Positions 1-12,240 are shown, counted from the stretch's first letter. The stretch: DNA of 64,000 bases from Symbiodinium natans (GCA_905221605.1 CAJNDS010000557.1:965017-1029016), one strand, 5' to 3'. Notes: a model not told the origin generated them from the letters alone. A program made the numbers and translations.

Positions 1-239
1 AAAGTGCGAACAAGTAGACGCCCGAATCTGTGGCGCTGCCACAATCGTGCTTCCACAATGGGGAATGGCTGATATTTGAATTGATCGAGTGCTCCAGTCT
101 TAGAGCGTCTATTTGGGGAAAACGGTGCGTGTACATGGGGAAGCTGCGGTAATGCGACCGCGGCAATCCGACCGGCCGAGCATTTTTTTTCGCGCCACTT
201 TTCCGCTTGCATGGTTGCTGTCCCACCGCGTTGCGGATG

Positions 240-580
240 GCAAGCTTACTACCGGCGTCTACGTGCGGCAAGCAACTGGGGGGTCATCTCTCGGATGGAG
301 CAAGCCTGCCGCGTTGCCGTCCTGGTGACGGCTTGCTGCGCGGCGGCCAGCCTCACCTTTCCAGCGCCCTCCGACCTCCGAGCCCAGCAAAAGGGGAGTT
401 ATTGAGGTCTTCCGTTGCACAGCTTTGGGGATGTGGACCGCTTGTGGCGCTCAGCGACCCTCAGCACAGCGCCGTCTGCATCAGCGGCGACCGTCCGCGC
501 GAGTGGAGAGACGAGGGTGTAAGCCGAGCCCGCCGTAAACAGCCAGCAGTGATGCACCGTGGGAACTTCAAAATGGGGTA
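240..580 (-). pseudogene. Decayed retroelement fragment, C-terminal region
   Basis: On the minus strand the peptide SAYTLVSPLART is followed by DADGAVLRVAERHKR (about 400-530). After a frame change come LLLGSEVGGRWKGEA (about 346-394) and SIREMTPQLLAARRRR (about 249-309). From memory, these blocks match in order the conserved C-terminal part of reverse-transcriptase-type proteins that are very abundant in dinoflagellate genomes (TLVSPL, DGAAL..A..RK, VLG.EVGGRW, WW.ML). Stops and frame changes show it is not an intact gene. The block order is seen; the family name is recalled, not searched. Confidence 0.55.
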
Positions 581-1149
581 TACCCTCAGACGAACAGTGC
601 CACGTAGCTGGGTTGCACGCCACGCCAGTTAGATGACACGCCGCGCAGTGACGGCGAACAGGCCATTCCAGACGCGTCGCTGATGGCTGCAAGCATCGGC
701 TCGGCAAGACGGCGATGGCACGGGCAACGCGGCCAAGAATGCGCACGAGACGCGAGTGAGAGGTCAGATAGGTGCGTCTCGCACGCGCGGCTGGCGCGAA
801 GAGCAGCGGCGAGCTGGCCACCCGCGCGCAGGTGCTGGACGTGCCGCCACCGTGCTGGAGACCACAGCCGCCGAGATCCGCCGAGCAAGCCGGTTGAAAG
901 ACGTTGGAGCAACCAGTAGTGAGTGGCGCGCTTGCACCGAAAATGTTGCTCGACGGTGATGGGCGACCAACTGTTGGAGTGCCGAAGCGGCGTTGTCACC
1001 CCGGTCCTTCGCAGCCAGCCTTCTGGCTTTGCCCGCATGACAAGAACCGGCCGTTTCATTCACCCCTCTCGCTGTGCTATCTGCTGACTGCGACTTGTCG
1101 GTAGCCTACGCAGGAGGAACAACAGTGGTTCGCCCACACGACGGCCCCG
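581..1149. other. GC-rich non-coding stretch
   Basis: Overlapping open frames on both strands are consistent with GC-rich, stop-poor decayed DNA. I see no conserved motif, RNA gene or repeat. Confidence 0.4.
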
Positions 1150-1388
1150 GAAAACGATGCGATGCCTGCCGACGCTTTGATATGGTCATAGATGGAGCCA
1201 TGGCCTGTGCGATCTTGGTCGCGCATGGCCGGCCTTGCCGCCAACCGGACCAGCAGCTTCGCAGCCAGGACAGCATGTTGACCTTGCCAGAGGCACCAAG
1301 GCAAGTCGTTTCCCGGACGATAGTGCTGAGCGTTGATGGCAGAGGCGCGTACGACCGCTTCTCCCGACAAGGCATGCTGTCGTCTTGA
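1150..1388 (+). pseudogene. Decayed reverse transcriptase fragment (motif A region)
   Basis: The frame ends with TIVLSVDGRGAYDRFSRQGM just before a stop at 1386-1388. VLSVDGRGAYD resembles the reverse-transcriptase motif A region of dinoflagellate LINE-like elements (usually VLSIDG.GAFD.ISR), where the D is a catalytic metal-binding residue. The motifs expected downstream (QG.GEQGD and the F.DD box) are not visible in any frame of the next 400 bases, so this is a relic. It lies opposite in strand to the fragment at 240-580 and so probably comes from a different insertion. Confidence 0.5.
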
Positions 1389-3136
1389 ATGTTTCCGCGA
1401 GCGCATGCACCACGGTTGTTCGTCCGCTTTAGGACTGCAAGCTCTTGTCCAGGCCAGGGCCCGCTTGCGAACATTATGCCGCACGACATGCTAGCAAACA
1501 GTGCTGGGGAAGAACTCCACATGCAACTCCCCCAACAAGAGCCCGAGACGCCCAGGAAGATGTGGTAGCTCGGAAAGCCCGGTCGGCAGCCGCGAGCTCA
1601 TCGCCGCGAAGCTCGCGCAACGCGCGCCAGCACGATGCCACCACCCGTCACTGATATTTTCGCATTCCAAATGGTGACGCATCGCTTTGAGTGTCGCTTT
1701 GGGCGTCGCTTGGGGCGTCGCTCTGGAAGGCTATGTCTCTTTTTGATATGGTTGCTATTGGCGGCATCGTTTTTCGGTGTTGCTCATCGCCCCGTATGGT
1801 TTTGACACTTCAGCATGCCAATGTCCTGCCAAGATAGGCCCCAAAAGACTCCATGCTCGTGTTTCGCGCGAGCACCCGTGCTCGCAGCCAGAGCCCATTC
1901 GGCTGGCATGGCGGGCTTGACAATATGCCGAAGTTGTTCCAATTAACGTATGCAATTTTTTCACGCGTGTTTTTGTTCGTGCACTTTTGCTTCTTCGGGC
2001 AGCACATGGACCACGATGGAAATCATACGGATGGAGCGGCAGTGGTGCCCTTTTTTTCCTTGCTGCCAACGACGTTCTGGTCGGGCTGAGCTGGATGTTT
2101 GCTCGCTCGTGGGGCCTCACGTGGCCTCGCCACACCGGACCGGTGGCAGAAGCTGATGAGTGACCGCCGCTAGGCGATCTTCTGGTGGATGCGAGGGGCA
2201 CCGACTATATGTGCAAACCAGCCACCTGCCGGTGCCCTGACTGAGACCATGGCAATTTGCCTGCTTACGTTGCTAGCCAGCATCCGCATTCATGGGTGTC
2301 CACCCTCGCACATGAGTTGGCGTGTGTGGGCGCCCCCCATCCGCATGACTGGGGTGTGTGTGTTCCGGGTGCCCATCAAGGTTGGTTAAACGTTGGGTGG
2401 ACCATGTCCGGGCGATCCTGGTTGGTCAGTACCATGCAAATTACGTGTCAGAGCTGCAAACTGTTGAGAGCTTAGCTCAATATCTGCAGTGGCAACCGCG
2501 ACCACATTTGCATCCTGGTGTTTATGGCGAGAGTTCAAATGCTCATGATGTTAGATTTGGGGGCCTTGCCCTGTGGACATCACGACTTCGCAGATGGGCG
2601 CTCCGCTCGCCATCGTGGCGTGTGTGAAGTCGTGCCCTGCCGCTTTTGCGCCTTGCAATCTGACTGACTTGCACATGCCTTGCTGGAGTGCCCTGCGCAT
2701 AGTCAAGCGCGTGCACGATGGGCTCCTGGCCGGAGACCCTTGTGTATGCACACTCTGTTTTGCACCGCGCCCGGAACGAACACTGCGCGTGACATGACAT
2801 TTTGCGCAACATTGCTTTTGTTGGTCAGGTGTGCCGTGCAGATGCTGCTAGCGAAATGTGATGTCTGTCAGCATGCTGCCTTGCCGATACAGCGTGTGAC
2901 ATATGAGTGACTTTCATCCTTTTGAGTGGCCATGATGTACAATACACTGTGAACCGTGGTAGTTTCACAACTCTGGGTGGTCCTACTGATGCTTGTGAGT
3001 TTTGCTTTTGAGTGTTGCTGTTGTTTTGCTTGTTTTGTGCACTCTTGCACGTTCGCATGGATCATGTACATAATGGTTTCACTTTTGTTCTGATCGTGAC
3101 ACACGATCGTTCGAGGACTCGTCTCTCTCCCTTGCG
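1389..3136. other. No recognised gene; possible decayed mobile DNA
   Basis: No protein family is recognised. The 89-codon frame at 2358-2627 (+) contains the stretches LVKRWVDHVRAILVGQYHAN and QYLQWQPRPHLHP, which look protein-like. It has no partner exon and I cannot name it. Telomere-like repeats are absent. Confidence 0.35.
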
Positions 3137-3532
3137 TCAGGTGGAGCATACGGTCGAGCCCCCAAGGGTCGTGCTGGTCACTGCCCACCACCTTGTTGTC
3201 CAGGCGGATGTGGCTCGGGTGCAGACGCGCGAAGTCCTTGACGAACGGCTGCACCTCGTTCCCGCGCCCCATAGCGCCCCCTTATCTCGGAACCGAGTGC
3301 CAGGAGCCGCTGCAGACCGCCCGAACTGGCAGTTCGCTTGCACCGCTCGGTCACCTGCAGCATGGCGCCATTGTGCGCGGCGGCGCACGGTTCGGTAGAG
3401 CGGCGACACGAGGGTCGCATGGCAGCCCAATGCTCCTCCCATAGGCGTTGCTGCGTAAACAACCAGGTCGAGGCAGTGTCTGTCTTCCGGGGCAACGCTT
3501 GGAACAGTGGACTTCCGGATCGTCAGCTCCAA
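3137..3532 (-). pseudogene. Decayed retroelement fragment, C-terminal region (second copy)
   Basis: Minus-strand peptides in order are LDLVVYAATPMGGALGCHAT, LVSPLYRT and then, in a shifted frame, NGAMLQVTERCKR and GLQRLLALGSEIRGRYGARE. This is the order of conserved blocks recalled for abundant dinoflagellate retroelement proteins (LDLVVYG.TP.G.AL..DATLVSPL, DGAAL..AERRK, LVVLG.E.GGRWN). The frameshift and substitutions mark it as dead. It is on the same strand as 240-580 but lies 3 kb away, so the two are separate copies or a broken one. Confidence 0.6.
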
Positions 3533-4271
3533 CGGCTTTGTGTGCGACCCTCACCCATGCCCGTTCGAAAACCCTTGCTTGCCGAGCCAAAAGGCTCAGT
3601 GCGAGGGCAGGGCAAGGCATGGCATGCAGACGGCGGCGCAAGGCGAGCTGCCATCTGCTCACGGCGGCCGTGTGGTGGCAGGCTTCGCTGAAATGGCTGT
3701 TGACGAGGCCCCCGCATGCGGCCGAGAACGCACGAGCTCACAGGCGCTTGGTGGCAAGGCTGGTAGCGGCGCGCGCTCGCGGAGTGACGGTTGCGAGTTT
3801 ACGACGCACTGTGCTGCCAGCCATGCGGCTCCGTTGCGTTCGACTGAACGGGTGACTTTTCCAATCTTGTCCTGTTCAGCACCTTTTGGAGATGCAATGA
3901 CGAATCCCGCACGAGCATGAGTCCTTGCAAGAGGACTGCAGTGCGGACTCCGCCTGACCGCCAAGGCAGCCTGCATGGTCCGCTGGACGGCGTCGTCATG
4001 GGACTGGGCATAGCCTGCTGTGGCGGTGCGCGCGTAGCGAGGACAATATGGAAAGACCACGCGCGCTGTAGGTCTGGGAAACGCGGCAGTCGGCTCAGTA
4101 GCTGTTGCTCGGTGCGCATCCGACTTTCCGCCCATGATGATACCACCAAGCCTCGCTCGGCGGGCTGATCGAGGCGAAAGGCGCTGGAGCTAGCGGGTCG
4201 GCTTAGACCGCGGCAGCGCCGCGACTCGTCCCACAACAGTACATGGAAGGACGACCATAGAGAAGCGTCGG
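3533..4271. other. GC-rich stretch between retroelement fragments
   Basis: It probably includes further decayed sequence from the + strand element at 4272-4974, but no block is clear enough to call. No RNA gene or repeat is seen. Confidence 0.3.
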
Positions 4272-4974
4272 GTGGGCCGGACTTCAGCGCCGTCAGGAAT
4301 AAAAATTGTGGCGCCCGCTCAATGCGCTGCCACCTCTGGGGTCTTGGCATTGCGCATTGTGCCGCTTGAGCACGCCTTCGGCGGCCCAGTGATACGTGTT
4401 GCGCGCAAGACAGGCACTGTCATGTCCTTGTTGCCTACGAGTGGTGCCAACAATGTCTTCCTCCACGACATGAACCTGGATGTACCGCTGGCGGATGCCC
4501 GCCGCGTCGAGGTACTGGCAAACAGCCCTCTCCACCAGGGAGCGCAGGTCGCGGTTGACACGGGACGGCACGGCTCGAGCGAGGGCAGGTCGCGAGCCAG
4601 GCGCGGCCGCTTCCGACGCGGCTAGGCGGAAGCGCCAAGACACCTACCCGGAGCTCTCGGCGGCCCGCCGCTGCAAGCTGGTTGTCGTTGGGCTGCAGGT
4701 GGGCGGGAGGCTTTCGGCGGTCCCCCGCCTCCTCGCCGATGCCCGCGCCCGTGCGGCCCCGACGCGCTTGCGACCCGCCACGCGCCAAGCTGGCGTCCAC
4801 AGAAGGACGGGTCTGTTGGCGGTGGCGGCGCAGCGCGCGTACGCCTCGTCATTCCTTGAGCTCCCCCTTGTAAACGCGGAGCAGGGCGATGGCGACATGC
4901 CTCCCTTGGGAGACCTCTTGGCGCAGGCTCGCGAGGCTGCGCAGGTCACCGACAGCCGCCTCCCCGCGGCCTAG
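4272..4974 (+). pseudogene. Decayed retroelement C-terminal region, best-preserved copy
   Basis: The first frame carries NNVFLHDMNLDVPLADARRV and EVLANSPLHQGAQVAVDT. A shift near 4570 leads into AARRKRQDTYPELSAARRC, KLVVVGLQVGGR, LLADARARAAPTRLRPA and LLAVAAQRAYASSFLELPL, ending DSRLPAA with a stop at 4972-4974. This matches nearly block for block the C-terminal module recalled from dinoflagellate reverse-transcriptase proteins, including its usual end. One frameshift and the loss of the upstream catalytic part mean it cannot work alone. It is the strongest single clue to the lineage. Confidence 0.7.
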
Positions 4975-6560
4975 GAGAACGCAGGAGCCCCGACCTGGAC
5001 ACCCCCCGGCGGCGGTCGCACAAAGACGTGAGGAAAAACAAATCGGGCATCCAACCCGGACGGTCTGTCGAAGCCGCCCGCCTCCAGACCAGACAGGTTT
5101 GCAGAAAGAAATGCCAGGGGAACAAATGCATACTGAAACAATCCGGAATGCATCTAGCAAGCGTGGACTTTCGGTTGGCACGGGTTCAAAAGCAATAGTT
5201 CACAACATGCATTGTCAAATGGTGCCAAGTGCAGCCACAGACAATTCCAGATCTAGGTCTCTCGCATAGTTCGAGGTGTCAGGCACGCTTAGACCCGTCA
5301 CTTCGAACATTGACCATGTTTTGCGTGATCGTGCATGTGAAGCCTTGCACTTTGGAGTTTACCCCCGTTAGCCTGGAAGCCCATGTCAAAAACAAACTGG
5401 CAAAAACGCATGATCAGCGAACTTTCAACATGAACATCGGCCTAGGAAACATTAATACAAGAGCATGGCTTTACTGAATGTCGCTGCTTCTGCTTGCGCG
5501 GCAACATCCACCTCCACACCTCCGAAGCTTGTGAGGGGCTTGCTGGCCAGTTGGCGGCAAATGCTGCAGGGATGGTAAGATAAGAATACCCTTGAACACG
5601 TACCGCAAGATCCGTGAACTTACATGAGTCGTTGCCAGCTCAATCTCAACAAACACAACTGGTTTCCTAACTTCGGAAAGCACTTCTACCTTTTTTGTCA
5701 ACCAACACGCGTCACAAGGATGCTCGGGAGCGCAAGTTCTGGTTCCGTGACGAGGCTTCTTGGGCTTTTGCAGGCTGGCACTTGAGTGTCTCGCAAAGAG
5801 TTTGGATTGAGTTTGCTTGAAGGGCTGATTTTGAAACGTGAAACTTTGCCGTTGAATCTGCAACATGTCGAGCCCACGACGAAACGTCTTTCGTATCAGC
5901 GGGAGCATTCTGAACCTCCTTTTTTGCACAGTCGATGTTTGAAGCATTTCGGAGGATATTGCTGCCTGAAATGCGGGGCCAGGTGCGAGTGCGCTAAGCT
6001 GCGCTGGAGCCCTTCATGAGCGGCAGAAGAGGAAACACGCGAAGGCTGTGAGCGGGGTGGGGGGGGGGGGGTGTAAGCCTTACAAGGGAAGGGGGGCTTG
6101 TTGTGTGAAGCTCTAAGCCCTTGGCCAGGTGAGATAGCGTGCTTGTAGAGTTATCATGGCTGACCATGCTTGTCGAACATAAAGCAAGAACAAAGCAGTC
6201 TATGACATGTGGAAGGACGGAGACCATGTCTGCGTGCGAGTGTGAGAGTCGAAGCTTTAATATTTTGATTGAAGCGAAGTGAATGCGTGAGCTCACGAAA
6301 TTAAGTTACTTCTCTCATGATCAAGATACTATATCGTAAGGTCATGAAATGTCATGAACGAAGCGCATGTAGTAAGTAGCATCCAGTTTATAAGACTGCA
6401 GGTCTGAACATCCGCGACTGTTAAAAGACACCGGGAAAAAGACACCGACACACGTGGCATATTTAGCCAATGGATGAAGCAGACAATCCGAGGCAAAGAT
6501 AGGGACCAAAGCCGGGAATGTCACGAGCAAACAGAAACAAGTTAGTTATAACCCACTGCT
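4975..6560. other. Unannotated stretch
   Basis: The GC content falls relative to 1-5 kb. The longest open frame is on the minus strand (5471-5947, 158 codons); it has no recognisable motif, and no splice-supported neighbours are seen. A poly-G run lies at 6058-6070. Nothing else is supported. Confidence 0.35.
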
Positions 6561-6650
6561 TTGCCCTTTACATCCCCTAAACCTTAAGCCCTAAACCCCA
6601 AACCCTAAACCCTAAACTCTAAACCCCTCAACCCTAAACCCCCTCCGGAT
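6561..6650. repeat. Telomere-like CCCTAAA repeats, degenerate
   Basis: This is the first telomere-like array of the window, with variants such as CCTTAAG and CTCTAAA. A second short run is at 6933-6995. Confidence 0.8.
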
Positions 6651-6995
6651 TGCCGGGGCATGCTACCAGCTTAAAGCCCCGAAGCCTAAATCCTGCGAGG
6701 CCCCTCGTGCGGTGACGACGTGGGAGCCGCTGCCATCTCCTTTCCCGCTTGGAGCTTTCGAGGCTCTCGGCAGAGGGTCCAAAGGTTGAGCAGCTTAAGT
6801 GTTGAGGATTTGCAGGTTTGCATGTCAGGGTGTTGGGGAGAACGTGCGTGAAGCGCAGCAGTGAGATAGGGAGTTGATATATCGCAAAGCGGCGCAGTAT
6901 GCATGGCGCTGCGACAGGTGAATGTCCTCAACCCTAGACCCTGAATGCTGAACCCTGAGCCCTAAACCCTAAACCCTCAACCCTAGACCCTAAAA

Positions 6996-8585
6996 CCTTA
7001 GGCACAGAAAAAGAGACCTTAGGCTAAAAGTGGAGCCCTGAGCCACAAACCGTCCCCCAAACAGATCGCCACAGCTCTGGCAGGCGTCGGGGCTTGCCCC
7101 ATCCGGTCGCTTCCTGTGGTGGGAGCGCACTCGTTGCCAGGTGCTTCCTCTGCTGAGGGGTTTACGTACCGTTCCTGGTTTGCAAGGCTTTCAAGCGCCA
7201 AAGGGAGGCTTGCAGGTCGAGAGGTTGCTGATATGTTGGTGCTGCCCTCAGTTCACGTTGGATGGCCTAGGATGTTCATTTCATTGTGAAGCTGATGGCT
7301 CTGAAAAACGTTCCTTTGTGAATGTCGGCTAGCTCCATTCCGGTCAACCCTACACGGTGACACGACTACGCAGGCTTCGTGCTAACCACCTAACCTTTTG
7401 AAATTTTCATGCAGACTGCCCAGTCATCCGAGACTCCCTTAATAGGCAAACGCCTGGACTTGCCTCCACGCGATTCCAGCATATTGATCGCCTGGGATGA
7501 ACACCAGATACTCCTCCGGCCATCCCCAGACTTTAGGCTTTGGCGCAACAGGGGCAATGTTTGTTCGGTGATACGGTAAGGCGGCTGAGGTAGGCCGAAG
7601 GGCCAGAGGCGCCATGACAAGCTTCCCTGTCCAAGCCGGCTCGAGGCCTGTACCGCGCTGCTGCATAGGGGGACAGACGGTGCTCACAGAAGGATATTTG
7701 CAGCTCCAGTAAGATCCAGTAAGATCCAGTAAGCAGCAGACTAGCCTGTGAAAAGAAGCGCCAGAGGGGCTGCTCCTGCCATGTTGGCTCCTTCCGTGGT
7801 TTCGCCCTTGGCTCCGGTGCCATCTGCGCCGAAGCCAGGTCTGCAGAATCGCCACGGCAGCGCAGGTGGAGTGGCGGGCATCGTTTGAGAGAGCCGACCA
7901 AGTTGACCATGATGCTTGCTTCTACTTTGCCAGACATGGCATGTTGCGGGTTTGGGATGTTAGCCGAGTCTGACATGAATGCCCCGCAGGACATGCCAGC
8001 CGCGCTCCCCTCGCCGCCTCATTGGCTCTTTTCGTGGCAACACAGCGGCCGCGGCTGGCGCGGCGGATTGCGAACCTGAGGTGCCACTGTCATGGTTAGT
8101 GGTTCTGACTAGCTTCGCCACTTCTCCTGGAGAGATCCCTTTTCTTGCTTTGTCAGGCTTACAGACCCTTTGGCCGGGGTTCCGGAGGCCGCGTGGCCGC
8201 TCCTTCAGCGTGCGGAAGAGGCGGGGGGGGGGGGTCCTGATTAGATGTGTATAGGACGGATGTATCGCATGGTTGCTTGTGCTGTTGCGGTGCCGAAGGC
8301 TTTGGCAGTTGGCAGTTCAGGGCCGGTATTTCCAATCTTCGTGGTGGGGTTTCGCTTCATGGTTACTTGATGTCCCTCCAAAGGAGTGGGGTCGAAGTGT
8401 GAAGTGTGTTGCATGTTTTCCAGTCTGTCCGCTCGACGCTGGAATCATTTCGCCAAGCAACGGGGGCGATTGCCATTGTGAGTGTCGAAACCTTGATGAG
8501 AAAACCAGGGCTGCAAGATCATGTAATATGCATTTTGCGCTGTCCATTGCGGCTTGTCTGGGTTGTGCAAGGTTGTGTGAGGCTG
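6996..8585. other. Unannotated stretch
   Basis: Open frames up to 153 codons occur on both strands, without conserved motifs or matching splice phases. A triple direct repeat of the 10-mer AGATCCAGTA lies at 7710-7735, and a poly-G run lies near 8223-8234. Confidence 0.3.
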
Positions 8586-8680
8586 CACTGGCTACATGCC
8601 CAGAAACCCCTAAACCCTAAACCTCCCTAAGCCCTAAAACCCTAAACCCTAAACTAACCCTAAACCCCAAACCTTAAACC
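8586..8680. repeat. Telomere-like CCCTAAA repeats before a putative exon
   Basis: Degenerate C-rich repeats end about 20 bases before the acceptor at 8699-8700. Confidence 0.75.
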
Positions 8681-8700
8681 CTGTCGAGCAAAACACCCAG

Positions 8701-8775
8701 GCGCACCCAGCCTTTGGCTGGCAGCAAATCGCCGATGGTCTGCGAAGCTGGCGTAAGGCCCTGGAAAACGGACAG
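8701..8775 (+). CDS. Putative exon of unknown gene
   Basis: The 25-codon frame contains WQQIADGLRSWRKALENGQ. It starts directly after an AG acceptor followed by G and ends at a GT donor, phase 0 at both ends, and is preceded by C-rich telomere-like repeats as other exons here are. The function is unknown. The start of transcription is not visible. Confidence 0.4.
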
Positions 8776-9238
8776 GTCTGGGAGGAGGCGCCTGCACCCT
8801 AAACCCAAAGCTACTGGTACCCTGAAACCTAGAACTCTTGAGAGGATTTCACGAAGCCTCAACCAGAAAACCCCCAAGTCTTCGTCTGCGGGCAGCCTGC
8901 GGGTTTCACAACCGCAGAGCATGTGCCACGCCTTTGATGTTTGGAAAACTGCCCAAGTGGCTCCGAAAGACAGAAAACCAACACCGTAGCCCATGTGGGA
9001 TTGTTCTAAAGGTCCTTTCAAGCTAAGAAAAGAGAGCCCTATTATGAGTTTAGCGACCTGCTTTCTCCTGGCCTGCGGGGTGGGTCGAAAGGGCTGCAGT
9101 GTGTTGGTGTTGTGGCCTTGCGTCTAAGCTTCGGAGTTTCCAAGGGAGTCTTTAGTGCAAAGGATGGAGCCACGGCAAGTAGGGGTCAAGAAGGTGGCAG
9201 TTGATAGCTAAACGTGATACGCAACACCTCACACCCAT

Positions 9239-9350
9239 ACTTGGAGGTTCATGGGTAATTATCAGTACGGCTATAAGTAACCTAAATAGGGTGAAAGCCA
9301 AAGTTACCTTACTCATATCCTTACATACAAGTGCACATGAACCTCCAAGT
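9239..9350. mobile_element. MITE family A, complete copy
   Basis: The ends form an inverted repeat: ACTTGGAGGTTCATGGGTA on the left and the complement of CACATGAACCTCCAAGT on the right. The 112-bp body has no coding capacity. Other copies are at 12389, 24070, 49671 and 59607. Confidence 0.8.
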
Positions 9351-9704
9351 GCCACTCCCTCTTCCCAGGGCGCCGACTGGCCTGACGAGGCCTTGAGGTC
9401 GCGATGGGCAGAAACATTAGCAGAGCTCGATCTTCCTCGGCTCACCAAGAGGCACGCAAGAGGGCTTCGGTTCGTAAAAGGCAACGTTTTGGAAATACAC
9501 AAGTTCTGGCGGGTTCAATAATGGCCATGCCTCGCAGCTCAGATTGTTGCAGATGTCATAGACACCCATGCTAGCAATGAGATGTGTTAAGCCTCGAGTT
9601 TATCTTGCAAGGTTTGCTCATACTTGCCTTCCTGCAACAGTGACTCCCCATTCTTGTCAAGTCGGGGGACAGTAGAAGCCCATTTCTGGCAGCGACCCTG
9701 ATAG

Positions 9705-9754
9705 GTACCCAGACCTCATCGAGCCGCTGCTGTTTCGGCTTTTGGAGAACCTTG
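9705..9754 (+). CDS. Putative exon of unknown gene
   Basis: It reads YPDLIEPLLFRLLENLG after an AG/G acceptor. A GA donor after 9746 would leave two bases and match the one-base start of the next exon at 9829. A GC donor after 9754 is the alternative. No family is recognised; it looks like an alpha-helical repeat. Confidence 0.4.
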
Positions 9755-9828
9755 GCGTGATTGATCCTTCAGTCCGCCCGTACCTTGGAGTTGGTTTCCT
9801 ACGGGTTCAGCTGCGGCTTTTCTCGCAG

Positions 9829-9924
9829 GATGGTGGTCCAGCTGAGCGAGGCCCTGGCTGCTTCTGCCGAGGGGTCCAAGGCACGCCCGGGCTTTGGTGC
9901 ACGGATACGTTGTGCAGCCTTGGA
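9829..9924 (+). CDS. Putative exon of unknown gene
   Basis: It reads MVVQLSEALAASAEGSKA and then RIRCAALE, beginning after an AG/G acceptor. It follows 9705-9746 in phase. The helical, alanine-rich composition gives no family assignment. Confidence 0.4.
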
Positions 9925-10824
9925 GATCTCGCAACCACGCCCTGCAGGCCAAGGGAGGCAGTGACGACACTCCTACGCTGCGTGCCCGGTAAAAAGGAGG
10001 GAGGGCAGGAGGTAGGAATCCCGAGTTTCTTTCCAGGGCCCCAATGCAATGGGTGCCGAGGTCGATACCTCAGGGTGAAGGGGGCGACCAGGCCGGCCCG
10101 TCAAGTCCTTTTCGGTATTGCTTTGCTCTCTCGTTGCTGCCTGACGGCCGAGCCTTCGAGCTCGGACAAGGTCCTCAGGCGGGGTTCTAATGGGAGTTCT
10201 GATGGGAGTCTTTCGGACCGGTTGCAATAGGCGCCTGCGCTCTGCGACCCCCCAAAGCTGCTCCTCACAGCCCCCCCGCTGCCCGGCTGGAACCTGAAGC
10301 TCAAGGCCGACGACCTCTCACAGCGTGGTCCACACGGCGGTGCTACGCCACGCCCGGATGCAGAGCCATCGGAGGCCCTCACCCACCGTTGCTGGTGGAA
10401 TTGCTGGTTTGCAGGGCTTCGAGTAAGAATGCCCAGCAGGCAGGCATGGCCATCAGGTAGAGATTGTTGTTATGCAGAATCCCAGCGTTTCCAGTTCACA
10501 GGCTTGAACACGGGCGTTTTGTTGTTTTTTGGTTTCAGGGTTGGGTGAAGGCTTCAAGTCTCCCATGAGGAGCCCTCTCTGGAAGCTCTTGGCGAGCGTC
10601 TGGCACAGGAGCCGAGCGATGAGCAACCCTTTTGACTGGGCGTCTCCACAGCTCAGGTTGTTGACAGCACATATATATATATATATATACACATATACAT
10701 GTTTGTATGGAGAGGAGCCTGCCTTATATATATATATATATATATATACATACAGATAGGAGGCTACCTTGCACGCCGCTCCAGCCGTTTCGGCCCCCCG
10801 ATCCCTCTTTCCGACCCCTCTCAG
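9925..10824. other. Intergenic or intronic stretch with AT microsatellites
   Basis: Alternating TA repeats lie at about 10670-10696 and 10725-10750. No exon is convincing; open frames across the TA tracts give only YIYIYI artefacts. Confidence 0.5.
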
Positions 10825-10899
10825 ATGCAGTTTCGACCACCGCCCGGCCTGGAAGGCTATGGCATGGGGCAGCCTCCGACACCTCTGGGGCCGGGTCAG
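10825..10899 (+). CDS. Putative exon, proline-rich
   Basis: It reads MQFRPPPGLEGYGMGQPP and continues TPLGPGQ, between an AG acceptor (without the usual following G) and a GA donor. PPPGLE-type segments are common in low-complexity parts of dinoflagellate proteins (recalled). It could belong to the 5' part of the PUF gene, but nothing proves it. Confidence 0.3.
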
Positions 10900-12240
10900 G
10901 AGGGGGCAGAGTTTCTTGGTCGCAAGAGTTCTATGAGGTGCAGCACCTGAAGCGCCCCCACGCCCAATCCAGTCTCAAAAGCCCGAAACCCTGACAACAA
11001 TCAACTTCTACCCTGACATCCACAGAGCCGAGAAAGCAAAAACAGCCTAAGGCTTGAGGGAGTTCTACCCCATCTACTGGTTCGGCGCCAGTTGCGGGAG
11101 AAGGAGACTGAAAGGCGCCCCCGCCACGTTGCCGAAAGGTACGGGCACCTGACGTCAGCAGATGCCGAAGGTACCCAGGCCCCCTCCTTTCTCCGCCTCC
11201 ATCCCTCCTCCATCACCACCTTACCCGTAGCATTGGGCGCTTGAAGGTGAGCAAGTCGCGGGGCCTAGTGTGATTCACATTGACATGGGTCTGGGATGAG
11301 CCGCCCTAACAGCCAACCGCATAGCACCTCGAAGAAGCACCAAAGACCCAAATTCTGCTCGGAACCCGCTGTCGGGACCATGTGGAAAGTACCTATACGG
11401 CCTATGTGGCTTTGGGCCCGGATCTTGCTTCAGGGTCGGGCGGCTCCCGATAGCATCCCACCTACACTGCTTAGACGGGCAATGCTTATGCACACTTCGC
11501 CACTGCGCCGTCTGGGTGGGTTCGTGGTTTCCTGGACCCGATTGTGGCCAGGAAAGGGGGTGCACTCCTCGAGATGATTCAAACGGCCGAGGGCGCAGAG
11601 CCTCAGACTGCAAGCGTCTTCATGAACAGTTCTCGTTGGCTTTGGCGTTGAGCGCGTTGAGTGCCGTCGCTTTTTTTCTTCGCATCTAATATTTTAAAAA
11701 CTTGCAATCCCACACTGAACCTTTAGACCTTGTCTCAGAAAATCCAATGCGCGTGGGCAAAGGAGCAGGCATTCACGATTGTCAAGAGAGGGCAAAAGAC
11801 GAAAGGAGTCACCATCCCATCTGGTCTTTGAGTCCATCCTCCAGTTTCCTCAAGAAGTTCGGCGAAGTCGCACGTAAGTTCTGCCTGCTGCGATTGAAAG
11901 ACCACACCTTGCCTTCTCTCATGATGAGTCTACCCCCTGCAAGTCTGCAAACATGGTGGAAGGCGAAAAGAGTAATTAGCCGATGCAAGATGTTGGACCT
12001 TTCGTCACATTTTTACATTTGGCATGCGTGTTTCCTGGCCGGCGGAAGGTTCGTCTCTTGCATTGTTTACACACTTCGTCTTTCGAAGCACACACTTGAG
12101 CCCTTAATCCTCCACCCTACATGGTATAAGATGTATAAGAAAGAACAAACCAGGAAGTTCTCGGCCTCACGGCTTCGGCTTTTGCAATCTTCCAAGTGGA
12201 CCGTTTTGAGCAACCCAGCCAGAACCCTTCAATCCTAAAC
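10900..12240. other. Unannotated stretch
   Basis: A charged frame RRQLREKETERRPRHVAERY occurs near 11080-11140 and could be an exon, but no donor and acceptor pair is convincing. Nothing else is recognised. Confidence 0.3.

Noticed and set aside
5471-5947. 158-codon minus-strand frame
   Set aside because: There is no motif, no splice-supported neighbour, and the strand is opposite to all supported genes from 8.7 kb onward.
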